Made by a program: the position numbers and the translations under genes. DNA of 64,000 bases, from positions 1 through 64,000 of the forward strand of contig JAGREE010000012.1 in NCBI GenBank assembly GCA_020446675.1, written 5' to 3'. How positions within the stretch are numbered: position 1 is the first letter of the stretch; every line of letters starts with the position of its first letter. The notes beneath the pieces were generated by a model. That model had not been told where the DNA came from and ran no database searches. It saw only the letters and a program-made list of their open reading frames with translations. Of the stretch, positions 25,703 to 35,497 are shown piece by piece. This stretch comes from Alphaproteobacteria bacterium (lineage in GTDB: Bacteria; Pseudomonadota; Alphaproteobacteria; Sphingomonadales; Emcibacteraceae).

Positions 25703-26482
25703 ATGAGCACTATTTTAAATGATCTGGCCGACGGACTGTTGTCCGGCAACGTTAAAGTTGTTGATCTGACACAAATCTTGGGCCCGGATACGCCGATTAT
25801 TCATCTGCCGGAAGAAATCGCCGTTAATTCACCACCATTTTCCATGCAGGAAATTTCCAAATATGATGAAAACGGCCCAGCCTGGTACTGGAATACAATT
25901 ACACTGGGGGAACATACCGGCACCCATTTTGATGCGCCGATTCACTGGGTAAGCGGTAAGGATTATGCCAATGGTGGCACGGATACCATTCCCCCTCAAA
26001 ATCTTGTTGGGCCTGCCTGTGTCATTGATTGTTCAGCGGAAGTGGCAGAAAATAATGACTATCTGCTTACTGCAGACGGCGTTAAAACGTGGGAAGAAAA
26101 GCATGGCGCTATTGCGGCTGGCTCATGGGTATTAATGCGTACTGACTGGCTGAAACTGGTGGGCCGCGATAATTTTCTGAATGCTGATGAAACGGGACCA
26201 CATTCACCTGGTCCGTCAGCCTGCTGCATAGAATATCTGATTGAAAAGGATGTTCTGGGTTGGGGCGTGGAAACAGTTGGTACAGATGCCGGTCAGGCGG
26301 CAATGTTTGAAGTGCCGTTTCCGGCCCATTCAATGATGCATGGTGCCAATAAATACGGTCTTGCCAGCCTTACTAATCTCGATAAACTGCCAGCCACGGG
26401 ATCAATTGTCATTGCCCCGCCCCTGAAGATTGAGAATGGTTCAGGAAGCCCGCTTCGCGTGCTGGCCCTGACGATGGCCTGA
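25703..26482 (+). CDS. cyclase-family hydrolase (kynurenine-formamidase-like)
   Basis: 259 residues of the cyclase/KynB family of metal hydrolases. The metal-binding motif HTGTHFDAPIHW is present near residue 72, and HSPGPS and HSMMHGANK segments follow. In KynB this fold deformylates N-formylkynurenine to kynurenine, a precursor of anthranilate, but the protein is longer than KynB (about 210), so another amide or lactone is possible. The ATG at 25703 has GGGAG ten bases before it and is preferred to a GTG at 25670. The stop overlaps the next gene's ATG by one base. Confidence 0.8.
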   Translation: MSTILNDLADGLLSGNVKVVDLTQILGPDTPIIHLPEEIAVNSPPFSMQEISKYDENGPAWYWNTITLGEHTGTHFDAPIHWVSGKDYANGGTDTIPPQNLVGPACVIDCSAEVAENNDYLLTADGVKTWEEKHGAIAAGSWVLMRTDWLKLVGRDNFLNADETGPHSPGPSACCIEYLIEKDVLGWGVETVGTDAGQAAMFEVPFPAHSMMHGANKYGLASLTNLDKLPATGSIVIAPPLKIENGSGSPLRVLALTMA

Positions 26483-28611
26483 TGGCGGAAAGGTCATTTA
26501 AAAAAGAAGTTGAAAAATTAAGACTCGGCGAAGGGGACGAATTTCGCGGTGAAGGCATCCTTGCGGTGACAAAAGGTCTTCTACAGGCGGGAGTATCCTA
26601 TGTCGGCGGTTATCAGGGATCGCCCATTTCCCATCTGATGGATGTGCTTGCGGATGCAGAGGATATTATGAATGAACTGAACATTCATTTTGAAACCTCT
26701 GCCAGTGAAGCAACGGCGGCTGCGATGCTGGCAGCGTCCGTGAATTATCCACTACGCGGCGCGGTGACTTGGAAATCTACGGTCGGGACCAATGTGGCCA
26801 GTGATGCTCTTGCCAATGTGGCTTCAGGGGGTGTGACGGGTGGTGCGCTTGTCATTGTTGGCGAAGATTATGGTGAAGGATCCTCAATCATGCAGGAACG
26901 AAGCCATGCCTTTGCCATGAAATCACAAATGTGGCTGCTTGACCCGCGGCCAAACCTCACATCCATTGTGGAAGCTGTTGAAACGGGGTTTGAGCTTTCG
27001 GAAAGTTCAAACACCCCGGTTCTTCTTGAGCTTCGCATACGCGCCTGTCATGTTTATGGCCGTTTTAATGCCAAAAACAACAAACGTCCCGATTTTACAT
27101 TGCAGGATGCGATGGAAAACCCCAACCGGGATACATCCCGGATAGTGCTGCCGCCGGCCAATTACCTGCATGAACACGAAAAACTGACCAAGCGGCTGCC
27201 AGCGGCTATTGACTTTATTAAAAAGCGAAAACTGAATGAACATTTGGGGGCGGAAAATGGTGATTTCGGGATTATCGTGCAGGGCGGGCTATATAACAGC
27301 CTTATCCGGGCAATGGAATTATTGGGTTTAAGCAACAGCTTCGGCGATACAAAGCTGCCGATATATGTGATGAATGTCACCTATCCGGTGATTGACAGTG
27401 AAATTCTTGATTTTACCAAAAATAAAAAGGCCGTGCTGCTGGTTGAGGAAGGACACCCGAATTATATCGAACAGGAACTGAATATGATCCTGCGTCATGC
27501 CGGAAGTGATGTGATACTTAATGGTAAGGACATGATCACGGATATTGGGGAATATACCAGTGACGTTATTAAAAAAGGCCTTGAAAAATTTGCGATTGGC
27601 GCAGGACTGTTAAAAGAAAAAACGAATTCTATGCCAAAATCGCCGCCCGTTGTTGTGCCGGATCGACCAGCGGGTTTTTGTACGGGTTGCCCGGAACGAC
27701 CAATGTTTACGGCCATTCAGCTGGTGGAAAAAGACATCGGTCCTTTCCATGTCAGTGCGGATATCGGCTGTCATCTTTTTTCGATCCTGCCGCCGTTTAA
27801 TATCGGCAATACCACAATGGGATACGGGCTTGGCTGGGCCGGGGCGTCGGCATTTAACAAGGATGCCGGAAAGCGGACCCTGTCCATTATGGGGGATGGT
27901 GGGTTTTGGCATAACGGCCTGACGAGTGGAGTAGGAAACGCGGTATTTAACCAAACCGACAATGTATTGATGATTGTTGATAATAACTATACGGCGGCGA
28001 CCGGAGGGCAGGATATCCTCTCCTCAACAGGGGATCATGAAAAACGCAGCACCCAGCATGACATTGCTGAAGCAGTGCGCGGGGTCGGGGTAAAATGGGT
28101 TAAAACGGTGCGCACCTATGATCTGGTGGAAATGCATAAGACTCTTCTTGACGCCATGACGACAAAACTGCGCGGCCCAAAAGTGATTATTGCTAAAGGG
28201 GAATGTCAGCTTAACCGGCAACGGCGGGTTAAGCCTGAATTTAACCGCGCGGTACAGGCCGGGAAACGGGTGGAGCGGGACCGCTTTTATGTCGATAGTG
28301 ATACCTGCACGGGTGATCATAGCTGTATTCGAATGTCCGGTTGCCCTTCATTAACGCTAAAGGAAAACCCGGATCCGCTTAAATCCGACCCGGTCGCTTA
28401 TGTCGATAACAGCTGCGTTGGATGCGGCCATTGTGGAGAGGTCGCCCATGCGTCTGTGCTGTGTCCGTCCTTTTCAAAAGTGACGCTTGTTTATAACCCC
28501 TCCGGCTGGGATAAACTAAAAGCGGGCATTCGGGCATGGATTATCGGCAACTTCCAGCTTAGAGCTGAGAAGAAACGCCAGAAACGACTGGAAAAGGCGG
28601 GTCTGGTATGA
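26482..28611 (+). CDS. indolepyruvate ferredoxin oxidoreductase, alpha-type subunit
   Basis: 709 residues with the IorA order: a pyrimidine-binding ThDP domain (GYQGSPISHLMDVL near 42), a middle domain, and the ThDP-pyrophosphate domain (MGDGGFWHNG near 472). The C-terminal part carries cysteine motifs CTGDHSC near 612 and CVGCGHC near 648, which would hold 4Fe-4S clusters. The enzyme decarboxylates aryl-pyruvates to aryl-acyl-CoA with ferredoxin as acceptor. The next gene is the partner subunit, overlapping by 4 bases. In this operon it may handle indole-, phenyl- or 2-aminophenyl-pyruvate-type intermediates, or supply low-potential electrons. Confidence 0.85.
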   Translation: MAERSFKKEVEKLRLGEGDEFRGEGILAVTKGLLQAGVSYVGGYQGSPISHLMDVLADAEDIMNELNIHFETSASEATAAAMLAASVNYPLRGAVTWKSTVGTNVASDALANVASGGVTGGALVIVGEDYGEGSSIMQERSHAFAMKSQMWLLDPRPNLTSIVEAVETGFELSESSNTPVLLELRIRACHVYGRFNAKNNKRPDFTLQDAMENPNRDTSRIVLPPANYLHEHEKLTKRLPAAIDFIKKRKLNEHLGAENGDFGIIVQGGLYNSLIRAMELLGLSNSFGDTKLPIYVMNVTYPVIDSEILDFTKNKKAVLLVEEGHPNYIEQELNMILRHAGSDVILNGKDMITDIGEYTSDVIKKGLEKFAIGAGLLKEKTNSMPKSPPVVVPDRPAGFCTGCPERPMFTAIQLVEKDIGPFHVSADIGCHLFSILPPFNIGNTTMGYGLGWAGASAFNKDAGKRTLSIMGDGGFWHNGLTSGVGNAVFNQTDNVLMIVDNNYTAATGGQDILSSTGDHEKRSTQHDIAEAVRGVGVKWVKTVRTYDLVEMHKTLLDAMTTKLRGPKVIIAKGECQLNRQRRVKPEFNRAVQAGKRVERDRFYVDSDTCTGDHSCIRMSGCPSLTLKENPDPLKSDPVAYVDNSCVGCGHCGEVAHASVLCPSFSKVTLVYNPSGWDKLKAGIRAWIIGNFQLRAEKKRQKRLEKAGLV

Positions 28612-30104
28612 GCAGAATTTCAATTGCTATAGCCGCCCTCGGCGGTCAGGGGGGCGGGGTTCTCAGCAACTGGATCGTTGAGCTTGCAGAGGCAAACGGT
28701 TATAGAGCCCAATATACCGCTATTGCCGGGGTTGCCCAGCGTACCGGTGCAACCATTTATGCCATTGAACTTTTTCCCGAAACTCTGATTGAAAAAGAAG
28801 GGCGGGAGCCTGTGCTGGCCCTTATGCCGGTGGCCGGGGATGTGGATATCTGTCTGGCATCCGAATTGATGGAAGCAGGGCGGGCGGTAAATCGCGGCAT
28901 CGTTACCCCGGACAGAACCACGTTAATTGCTTCTGATCACCGGGTTTATGCAATTGGCGAGAAGGAACAGATGGGTGATGGCCGACTGGATAGTGCCCAG
29001 GTGAGAGAAGCAATTAAAAAGGCTTCAAAAAAACTTATCCTTTTTGATATGGACGCTGCCGTTCTGGAAACTTCGAGTGTTATTTCAAGTGTACTTTTCG
29101 GCGCGCTCGCCGGGTCGGGTGCGCTACCGTTTGAGAAAAAAGCGTATGAAGATACGATCCGAAAGTCGGGGCGGGCGATAGAATCCAATCTTGCGGGGTT
29201 CAATCTCGGCTATCAAAATGCCAGTGGGGCAGTTCAGCATAAAGAGCCGTCGTGCGCTAAAGAAATCTGTATAACTTCTTCTCCCCTAGCCAGCCGAATA
29301 GAAAAACTTCCGGCAGAGACAAAAGTCATAGCAACATATGGCGTTCATAGGCTTGTTGATTATCAGGATGCTGACTATGCCCACCTTTATCTTGATCGTC
29401 TTGAAATGTTTAGTGATGTAAAATTAAAATCTGAGGTGGCAAAATATCTTGCTCTATGGATGGGGTTTGAAGATGTGATCAGGGTTGCCGATTTAAAAAC
29501 CCGGCATCAGAGAACAGAAATGATCGCTCATGAAATCCGCTCTTCTGAGGGTCAGATTTGGTATGGCCATGATTATTTCCATCCCCGGTTTGAGGAATTT
29601 ACCGATATCCTGCCAGCGGGGTTGGGCCGGATGATGGTCGGGTCTACATTCATACGGAAAATTATGGCCCCATTATTTTCCAAAGGACGCATAATCAGGC
29701 CAAAAACCATATTTGGATATTTTATTTTAAGATTGGTCGCAAATTTAAGGTTCATGCGTCGGCGGACATTACGTTTTCAGACTGAGGATAAAAGAATTTC
29801 AGCATGGCTAGCGCTGGTTAAAAAACATGCCGATAAAAACGTTGAGCTGGCAATAGAAATAGCAAAATGCCCGCGTCTGATAAAGGGATATGGGGATACT
29901 CATGCGCGAGGTATAAACCGCTTTTCGCGCATTATGGCGGAGATTGAAAGAGATGAGAAAATCACGGCAGAAAAAATTGCAACATTGATTGATGCGGCAC
30001 TTCTTGGGGAAAAAGGAACAGAATTTAGCAGTTTAATCGGGACAGAAGAGAAAGCAAATAATGACAGTAGGCAAGGTGAGTTTACATGGGCCGGATCATC
30101 CTGA
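28608..30104 (+). CDS. indolepyruvate oxidoreductase beta-type subunit with C-terminal extension
   Basis: 498 residues. The N-terminal 190 form the gamma-type domain (ALGGQGGGVLSNWIVE, residues 10-25) that is the whole IorB in archaea. The other 300 residues match the long extension found in proteobacterial IorB proteins (DUF6537-like), whose role is unknown. It overlaps the alpha gene by 4 bases and the MarR gene by 44 bases. The pair should form the functional oxidoreductase. Confidence 0.8.
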   Translation: MSRISIAIAALGGQGGGVLSNWIVELAEANGYRAQYTAIAGVAQRTGATIYAIELFPETLIEKEGREPVLALMPVAGDVDICLASELMEAGRAVNRGIVTPDRTTLIASDHRVYAIGEKEQMGDGRLDSAQVREAIKKASKKLILFDMDAAVLETSSVISSVLFGALAGSGALPFEKKAYEDTIRKSGRAIESNLAGFNLGYQNASGAVQHKEPSCAKEICITSSPLASRIEKLPAETKVIATYGVHRLVDYQDADYAHLYLDRLEMFSDVKLKSEVAKYLALWMGFEDVIRVADLKTRHQRTEMIAHEIRSSEGQIWYGHDYFHPRFEEFTDILPAGLGRMMVGSTFIRKIMAPLFSKGRIIRPKTIFGYFILRLVANLRFMRRRTLRFQTEDKRISAWLALVKKHADKNVELAIEIAKCPRLIKGYGDTHARGINRFSRIMAEIERDEKITAEKIATLIDAALLGEKGTEFSSLIGTEEKANNDSRQGEFTWAGSS

Positions 30105-30534
30105 TTTTCGTCTTGATGAATATCCGCTTTATAATCTGAACAGAACATCGGCAACCTATACGGAGAATATGTCCTTAAAGCTGAAGAGGCTTCAGATGGA
30201 TCAGCCGACATGGCGCATTTTGATGTTGCTTGATGATAAAAATCCGACCTCGGTTGGGGAGCTTTCAAGACGGTCAGTAACCAAAATTTCTACGATTACC
30301 CGTATCCTGATCCGTATGGAAAAAGATGATCTGGTTAAGAGAGTACCGTTTCCTGATGATAATCGGGTGATAGAGGTTTTTATCACGGACAAAGGAAAAA
30401 GAAGTATCCTTGAGCTTCGATCCCTAGCCGCTGAAATCTATGAGGAAGCATTTGACGGCATTGCCGATGAAGATATAGTATCTTTTACGCATATATTGAT
30501 GAAGATTAGAAAAAACCTGAATAAAAGCAGTTGA
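30061..30534 (+). CDS. MarR-family transcription regulator
   Basis: 157 residues with a winged-helix MarR core: QPTWRILMLLDDKNPTSVGELS, recognition helix in RSVTKISTITRILIRMEKDDLV, and wing PFPDDNRVIEVFITDKGK. The gene starts inside the end of the preceding oxidoreductase gene (44-base overlap) and reaches the CoA ligase gene, so its level follows the operon it may control. It probably senses an aromatic acid or its CoA thioester. The TTACATGTAA palindromes at 25.58 and 32.64 kb are candidate sites for this protein or the second MarR. Confidence 0.86.
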   Translation: MTVGKVSLHGPDHPDFRLDEYPLYNLNRTSATYTENMSLKLKRLQMDQPTWRILMLLDDKNPTSVGELSRRSVTKISTITRILIRMEKDDLVKRVPFPDDNRVIEVFITDKGKRSILELRSLAAEIYEEAFDGIADEDIVSFTHILMKIRKNLNKSS

Positions 30535-30536
30535 TT

Positions 30537-32111
30537 ATGGCTAAAAGTGCTCACATTGACAGATTTACTTCTGATCGTCTTCCTGACCGGGCGACATGGC
30601 CCGAATTCATATTTGATGAAAATGTGCCGCCCTATCCGGTTATCCTGAATGCTGCCGAAGAACTGCTGAATAATGGATATGGGGACCGTCCCGCTATTTA
30701 TATGGATGATATTGTCTGGAGTTATGATGATCTGAACTGTCATGCTAACAGGGTTGCAGCCGTGCTATGTGAAGATTACGGTTTAGTGCCTGGAAACAGG
30801 GTCATGCTGCGGGGTAATAACACACCGATGCTGGCAGCCCTCTGGTACGGGGTGCTGAAAGCTGGTGGCATTGTAATCACCACGATGACGATGCTCAGGC
30901 AAAAGGAAATAGACGGTATCATTGCTGTTGGTCAGCCTGACATTCTTATTATAGAAGATAATCTGCCGATTGATGTTTTTGAAAGTTGTCAGGGAAAAGC
31001 ACAGAATGTCATATCCTATTCAGATATGGAAACGGCGATGAAGGAAAAATCCGGGCAGTTTGAGGCTGTCCAAACGGCATCTGATGATGTGGCGCTGCTG
31101 GCGTTCACGTCCGGGACAACGGGACTTCCGAAAGCGACCATGCATTTTCATCGTGATATTCTGGCAATGGCCGATAGTTTTGCAAAATATACGCTAAAAC
31201 CATTACCGGAGGATGTTTTTTGCGGCTCTCCGCCACTGGCCTTTACTTTTGGCCTTGGAGGACTTCTTGTCTTTCCGGCCCGCTTTGGGGCGGCAGTTGT
31301 CTATTTTAAGGGGGCGGGCCCGGATATAATGCTTGATACAATTGAAAGATTTAAGGTGACGACCCTTTTTACGGCGCCAACGGCCTATAAGGTTCTTGCT
31401 GAACAGCTAGAAGGCCGTGATTTTTCAAGCCTTAAAACATGTGTTTCGGCGGGTGAGAATTTACCACTGCATATTTCCGATAAATTTTATCAGGCAACCG
31501 GAATTAGACTAATTGACGGGATTGGTGCAACTGAAATGATCCATGTTTTTATTTCGGCTTCCGGTGATGATATTCGTCCCGGATCAACCGGAAAACCGGT
31601 GCCGGGATATAAGGCCGAAATTTGGGACGATCAGAATAATCCGCTTAATGATGGTGAAGCAGGACGGCTTGCGATTAAAGGTCCGACTGGCTGCCGATAT
31701 TTAAATGGAGACCGACAGCAGGCATATGTCATTAACGGCTGGAACGTAACGGGTGATATATTCAAACGTGATCAGGATGGCTACTACTGGTTTGTGGCCC
31801 GTGGCGATGATATTATCATTTCTGCCGGCTATAATATTGCCGCGCCGGAAGTGGAGCAGGGGGTCAATGCGCATGAAGCGGTTAAGGAATGTGCCGTTGT
31901 TGGGGTTAAGGACGAGGACCGCGGCATGATTGTGAAAGCATTTGTGGTTTTAAATGAGGGATATGAAGGAAATAAGGACCTAATTTCAGATATTCAAAAT
32001 TTTGTCAAAGCCAATATTGCCCCTTATAAATATCCGCGCGCCATTGAATTTATTGATGCCCTCCCGAAATCGGCAACAGGTAAACTGCTCCGCAAGGATC
32101 TTAAAGATTAA
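30537..32111 (+). CDS. benzoate-CoA-ligase-family enzyme, likely 2-aminobenzoate-CoA ligase
   Basis: 524 residues of the ANL superfamily. The P-loop-like LAFTSGTTGLPKATMHFH lies near 190, DGIGATEMIHVF near 327, GDIFKRDQDGYYWF near 403 and the catalytic lysine in KSATGKLLRKDL at the end. It closely resembles benzoate- and 2-aminobenzoate-CoA ligases, which activate aromatic acids with ATP and CoA. Proximity to a 2-aminobenzoyl-CoA monooxygenase/reductase-like gene favours anthranilate as substrate. ATG at 30537 is preferred over an in-frame TTG two codons earlier. It is convergent with the second MarR gene. Confidence 0.85.
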   Translation: MAKSAHIDRFTSDRLPDRATWPEFIFDENVPPYPVILNAAEELLNNGYGDRPAIYMDDIVWSYDDLNCHANRVAAVLCEDYGLVPGNRVMLRGNNTPMLAALWYGVLKAGGIVITTMTMLRQKEIDGIIAVGQPDILIIEDNLPIDVFESCQGKAQNVISYSDMETAMKEKSGQFEAVQTASDDVALLAFTSGTTGLPKATMHFHRDILAMADSFAKYTLKPLPEDVFCGSPPLAFTFGLGGLLVFPARFGAAVVYFKGAGPDIMLDTIERFKVTTLFTAPTAYKVLAEQLEGRDFSSLKTCVSAGENLPLHISDKFYQATGIRLIDGIGATEMIHVFISASGDDIRPGSTGKPVPGYKAEIWDDQNNPLNDGEAGRLAIKGPTGCRYLNGDRQQAYVINGWNVTGDIFKRDQDGYYWFVARGDDIIISAGYNIAAPEVEQGVNAHEAVKECAVVGVKDEDRGMIVKAFVVLNEGYEGNKDLISDIQNFVKANIAPYKYPRAIEFIDALPKSATGKLLRKDLKD

Positions 32112-32121
32112 TCAACCGAAA

Positions 32122-32577
32122 TTAATCAAGAGACCTTCTGGCATTATGCAGAAAACGGGTAAATTCTTTCATATGCTCAAGATCAATAGAATTTAGCGCC
32201 TCTTCAACCCAAAGGGCATTATTTGCGGCCATATCCTGAAATAGGCCATTCCCTTTTTTCGTAAGTTTGACCAATGAGCTTCTGCGGTCATCTTCTTTGG
32301 CTTCTTTTTTGATCAGACCGTCTTTCTGCATTCGGTCAAGAAGCCCGGTAATATTTCCTTTTGAAGCAATCAGACGTGCCGCCAATTCACCGATAGTAAG
32401 GCCGTCATTATTTTCTCTGGCCAGTTGGGAAAGCACATCAAAACGAGAAATATTCTGGCTGTAATTTTGTCTAAGCTTATCGTCAATAATCTGTTCCAGT
32501 TTGCTGGAATAACGAAGCAGCTCGATCCAGAGTTTAAGCGATTCTTTTTGTCGCTCTGTATAGTTTGATTTCGGCAT
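32122..32577 (-). CDS. MarR-family transcription regulator
   Basis: 151 residues with a MarR winged helix (FDVLSQLARENNDGLTIGELA, ASKGNITGLLDRMQKDGLI, DDRRSSLVKLTKKG). It is divergent from the aminobenzoyl-CoA monooxygenase gene; two dyads lie in the 118-base gap, a common layout for a MarR repressor controlling itself and its neighbour. The C-terminal HNARRSL is typical. Its ligand is probably an aromatic CoA thioester of the pathway. Confidence 0.87.
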   Translation of the reverse strand: MPKSNYTERQKESLKLWIELLRYSSKLEQIIDDKLRQNYSQNISRFDVLSQLARENNDGLTIGELAARLIASKGNITGLLDRMQKDGLIKKEAKEDDRRSSLVKLTKKGNGLFQDMAANNALWVEEALNSIDLEHMKEFTRFLHNARRSLD

Positions 32578-32621
32578 TTACAATTTTCTCCCTGCAAGCA
32601 CTATATCCGCAGTGAGAAAAG

Positions 32622-32652
32622 TTGCAAGCATGCAAATGTAGTTTACATGTAA
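32622..32652. promoter_or_regulatory. two adjacent dyads incl. TTACATGTAA (copy 2), candidate MarR operators
   Basis: TTGCA-AGCA-TGCAA (32622-32635) and the perfect palindrome TTACATGTAA (32643-32652) sit between the divergent MarR and monooxygenase genes. The second is identical to the palindrome at 25579-25588. Placement over the likely promoters suits repression of both directions. Confidence 0.6.
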
Positions 32653-32695
32653 GATAAATTTAGCTAGTCTGCTTCTGTAATACGGAGGCAAAATT

Positions 32696-35041
32696 ATGAA
32701 AATTTCTATAATAGGCGGTGGGCCGGGTGGACTTTATTTTGCTCTTCTGACCAAAAAGGCGAAACCTGACTGGGATATTGAGGTTTTTGAACAAAACAGA
32801 CCAGATGATACCTTTGGCTTTGGTGTGGTGTTTTCCGATGATACTTTGGATGAATTTTTAACCCGTGATCCAGAGTCATATGAATTGATCCGCAATGAAT
32901 TTGCCTATTGGGATGATATTATTATCCGATATAAAGGCGAAGAAGTGCGCTGCGGCGGCAATGGCTTTGCCGGATGCTCCCGGCTTAATCTGCTTAAAAT
33001 CCTGCAACGAAGATGTGAGAAGCTGGGGGTAAAACTAACATTTGGCAAACGGATCGATGTTGAAAAGCTTGAAACTGATTTTGCGTCTTCGGATATGATC
33101 CTTGCCTGTGACGGTATTGGCTCCGCCATTCGCACCTATTACAGCGATTATTTTAAACCCACAATTGTAAAAAAATCCAACCGTTTTACCTGGATGGGAT
33201 CAACCAGAAAGGTTGAGGATTTTACCTATTTCTTCAAAGATACAGAACATGGTCCCATTTGCGCTCATACCTATCAGTATGAGGAAGGAACATCAACATG
33301 GGTATTTGAAATGTCCGATGATTGTTGGCAGAAGTGGCAGTTTGATGAATTTGACGAACAGGGGTCGGCTGATAAGCTGGAGAAAATTTTTGCCGAAGAA
33401 CTGAATGGTCACAAGCTGATTATTAACCGGTCCATGTGGCGTCAGTTTCCAAGGATTTATTGTAAAAACTGGTATCACAAAAATATTGCCATTCTCGGTG
33501 ATGCAAAAGCATCAGCCCATTTCTCAATCGGGTCCGGCACCAAGCTTGCCATGGAATGTGCCATTGCCCTTTCGGACGCCATGATCGAACATGGTGAATT
33601 GTCCATAGAGAATGCATTTAAGGCCTATGTTACTGAGCGTGAAACACCAGTACAGATTTTACAGCATAATGCTGATGTTTCCATGGCCTGGTTTGAACAT
33701 ATGGACCGGTCCTGGGATATGGACCTGATGCAGTTTGCCACAGTGGTCATGTGCCGGTCCAAATCAGTGACCTATGATAATCTGATATTGCGTGATCCGG
33801 ATTTTGTCGAAAAAATAGATACAGCCTTTTATGAACGTTATTACCATGAAAGTGGTTATGATTACCGACACAGCCGACCAACCCCAATGTTCACGAAATT
33901 CAAACTGGGTGATATGGAACTTCGAAACCGTGTTGTTATGTCCCCTATGGCGCAATATTCGGCGGATGAGCAGGGCAATGTTACCGACTGGCATTTCAAT
34001 CACTACGGTGGATGCGCAAAGGGGGGCATGGGGCTTATGTATGTGGAAATGACCTGCCCGTCGCCGGAAGCAAGGATTACCCTTGGCTGCCCGGGACTCT
34101 GGACCGATAAACACGAAGCGGGCTGGAAACGCATTGTTGATTTTGTTCACGAAAATACGCATACAAAAATCTGTATGCAGCTCGGTCATGCCGGGCGTAA
34201 AGGATCAACGCAGTTGGGCTGGCAAAATGCCGATCATCCTATGAAGGATAAGGATAAAAACTGGCTACTTAAATCGGCATCGGCCGTACCCTATTTCAAG
34301 GACATATCCCAGACACCAAAAGCTATTGACCGTGCGGATATGGATAAAATTATTGCCGATTTCCGCCAGGCAACAATAAGGGCGGATCGTGCCGGTTTTG
34401 ATATGATTGAAATGCATGCAGCACATGGATATCTGCTTGCGTCTTTCTTATCGCCTCTGACCAATATCCGTAATGACGAATATGGCGGTTCCATCGAAAA
34501 CAGGTGCCGTTTCCCGCTTGAAGTGTTTAAGGCGATGAGGGACGTATGGTCGAAAGATAAGCCGATGTCGGTAAGAATTTCAGCTTGTGACTGGGCGGAA
34601 GGCGGAATTACCGAAGAGGATACATTTTATATTGCCAATGCCTTTAAAGATGCGGGTGTGGATCTGATTGACGTATCTGCCGGGCAAACGGTGCCGGACC
34701 AGAAACCCGTTTATGGTCGTATGTTCCAGATCGGCTTTGCTGAAGCCATCCGCAATGTCCCGAGGGTTGCCACAATGGCTGTTGGCAACATCACAGATCC
34801 GGCACAGGTCAATACTATTATCCATACAAGGCGGGCTGATCTTGTGGCCCTTGGACGACCGCATCTTTGGAACCCATATTTCACCCGTGAAGCTGCCGCC
34901 TGGTACGGCGTACCGCTTGATGAAGGAGATTGGGAAAAACAATATCTTTCTGGTAAAGCACAGGCCTATAGCTTAAAAGGAAAGGCACGGGCACAACAAC
35001 TGGAATGGCAGCAAAAAGCCAAGCCAAGCCGCCATAAATAA
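32696..35041 (+). CDS. 2-aminobenzoyl-CoA monooxygenase/reductase-like (salicylyl-CoA hydroxylase/OYE fusion)
   Basis: 781 residues in two parts. Residues 1-385 form a flavin monooxygenase (IIGGGPGGLYFAL at 4-16; GDAKASAHFSIGSG near 265), and residues 395-765 an old-yellow-enzyme-type reductase (RNRVVMSPMAQYSA, HAAHGYLLASFLSPLTN). This is the known architecture of 2-aminobenzoyl-CoA monooxygenase/reductase of Azoarcus, which hydroxylates and then reduces the ring of anthraniloyl-CoA. Related proteins are named salicylyl-CoA 5-hydroxylase. With a benzoate-type CoA ligase next door, the anthranilate route is favoured; salicylate remains possible. It starts a + strand operon behind MarR-type dyads. 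Confidence 0.88.
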   Translation: MKISIIGGGPGGLYFALLTKKAKPDWDIEVFEQNRPDDTFGFGVVFSDDTLDEFLTRDPESYELIRNEFAYWDDIIIRYKGEEVRCGGNGFAGCSRLNLLKILQRRCEKLGVKLTFGKRIDVEKLETDFASSDMILACDGIGSAIRTYYSDYFKPTIVKKSNRFTWMGSTRKVEDFTYFFKDTEHGPICAHTYQYEEGTSTWVFEMSDDCWQKWQFDEFDEQGSADKLEKIFAEELNGHKLIINRSMWRQFPRIYCKNWYHKNIAILGDAKASAHFSIGSGTKLAMECAIALSDAMIEHGELSIENAFKAYVTERETPVQILQHNADVSMAWFEHMDRSWDMDLMQFATVVMCRSKSVTYDNLILRDPDFVEKIDTAFYERYYHESGYDYRHSRPTPMFTKFKLGDMELRNRVVMSPMAQYSADEQGNVTDWHFNHYGGCAKGGMGLMYVEMTCPSPEARITLGCPGLWTDKHEAGWKRIVDFVHENTHTKICMQLGHAGRKGSTQLGWQNADHPMKDKDKNWLLKSASAVPYFKDISQTPKAIDRADMDKIIADFRQATIRADRAGFDMIEMHAAHGYLLASFLSPLTNIRNDEYGGSIENRCRFPLEVFKAMRDVWSKDKPMSVRISACDWAEGGITEEDTFYIANAFKDAGVDLIDVSAGQTVPDQKPVYGRMFQIGFAEAIRNVPRVATMAVGNITDPAQVNTIIHTRRADLVALGRPHLWNPYFTREAAAWYGVPLDEGDWEKQYLSGKAQAYSLKGKARAQQLEWQQKAKPSRHK

Positions 35042-35068
35042 CAGCCAGAAGGTAAAGGATCAGGGGAC

Positions 35069-35485
35069 ATGGCCACTTTTAAAGTAACACGTAAAATTCG
35101 TTTTGGGCAGACAGATGCAGCGGGTATTACATATTATCCGCGACTGGTTGAAATGATTAATGACATTGTTGAGGATTTTTTCGCTGACGTGGTTAAATTT
35201 AGCTACAAGGAAATGATCGTCGAAACAGATTATGGTGTTCCGACCGTTAATCTAAACGTTACATTCAAACGCCCTGCCGAACTGGAAGATTATGTTGACT
35301 GGTATTTGAATGTAACCAAAATCGGCCGTTCGTCCTTTACCGTTGAGATTGAGGCGAAAGTCGGGGAAACGGACATTCTTAGCGCTATTGTGACTCTGGC
35401 CTATATTAAAGGAAAAGGCGCCATTATGAAAAGCCATCCGCTTCCTACCCATGTGAAAAATATTATGAAAGATTATATGAAATAG
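35069..35485 (+). CDS. hotdog-fold acyl-CoA thioesterase (4HBT family)
   Basis: 138 residues with the 4-hydroxybenzoyl-CoA thioesterase signature RFGQTDAAGITYYPR; Asp16 is the catalytic position. It likely releases CoA from an aromatic or ring-derived thioester, as overflow control or as a pathway step. It sits 27 bases behind the monooxygenase gene, with AGGGGACATG as ribosome region. Confidence 0.87.
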   Translation: MATFKVTRKIRFGQTDAAGITYYPRLVEMINDIVEDFFADVVKFSYKEMIVETDYGVPTVNLNVTFKRPAELEDYVDWYLNVTKIGRSSFTVEIEAKVGETDILSAIVTLAYIKGKGAIMKSHPLPTHVKNIMKDYMK

Positions 35486-35497
35486 AGGTCTGAATAA

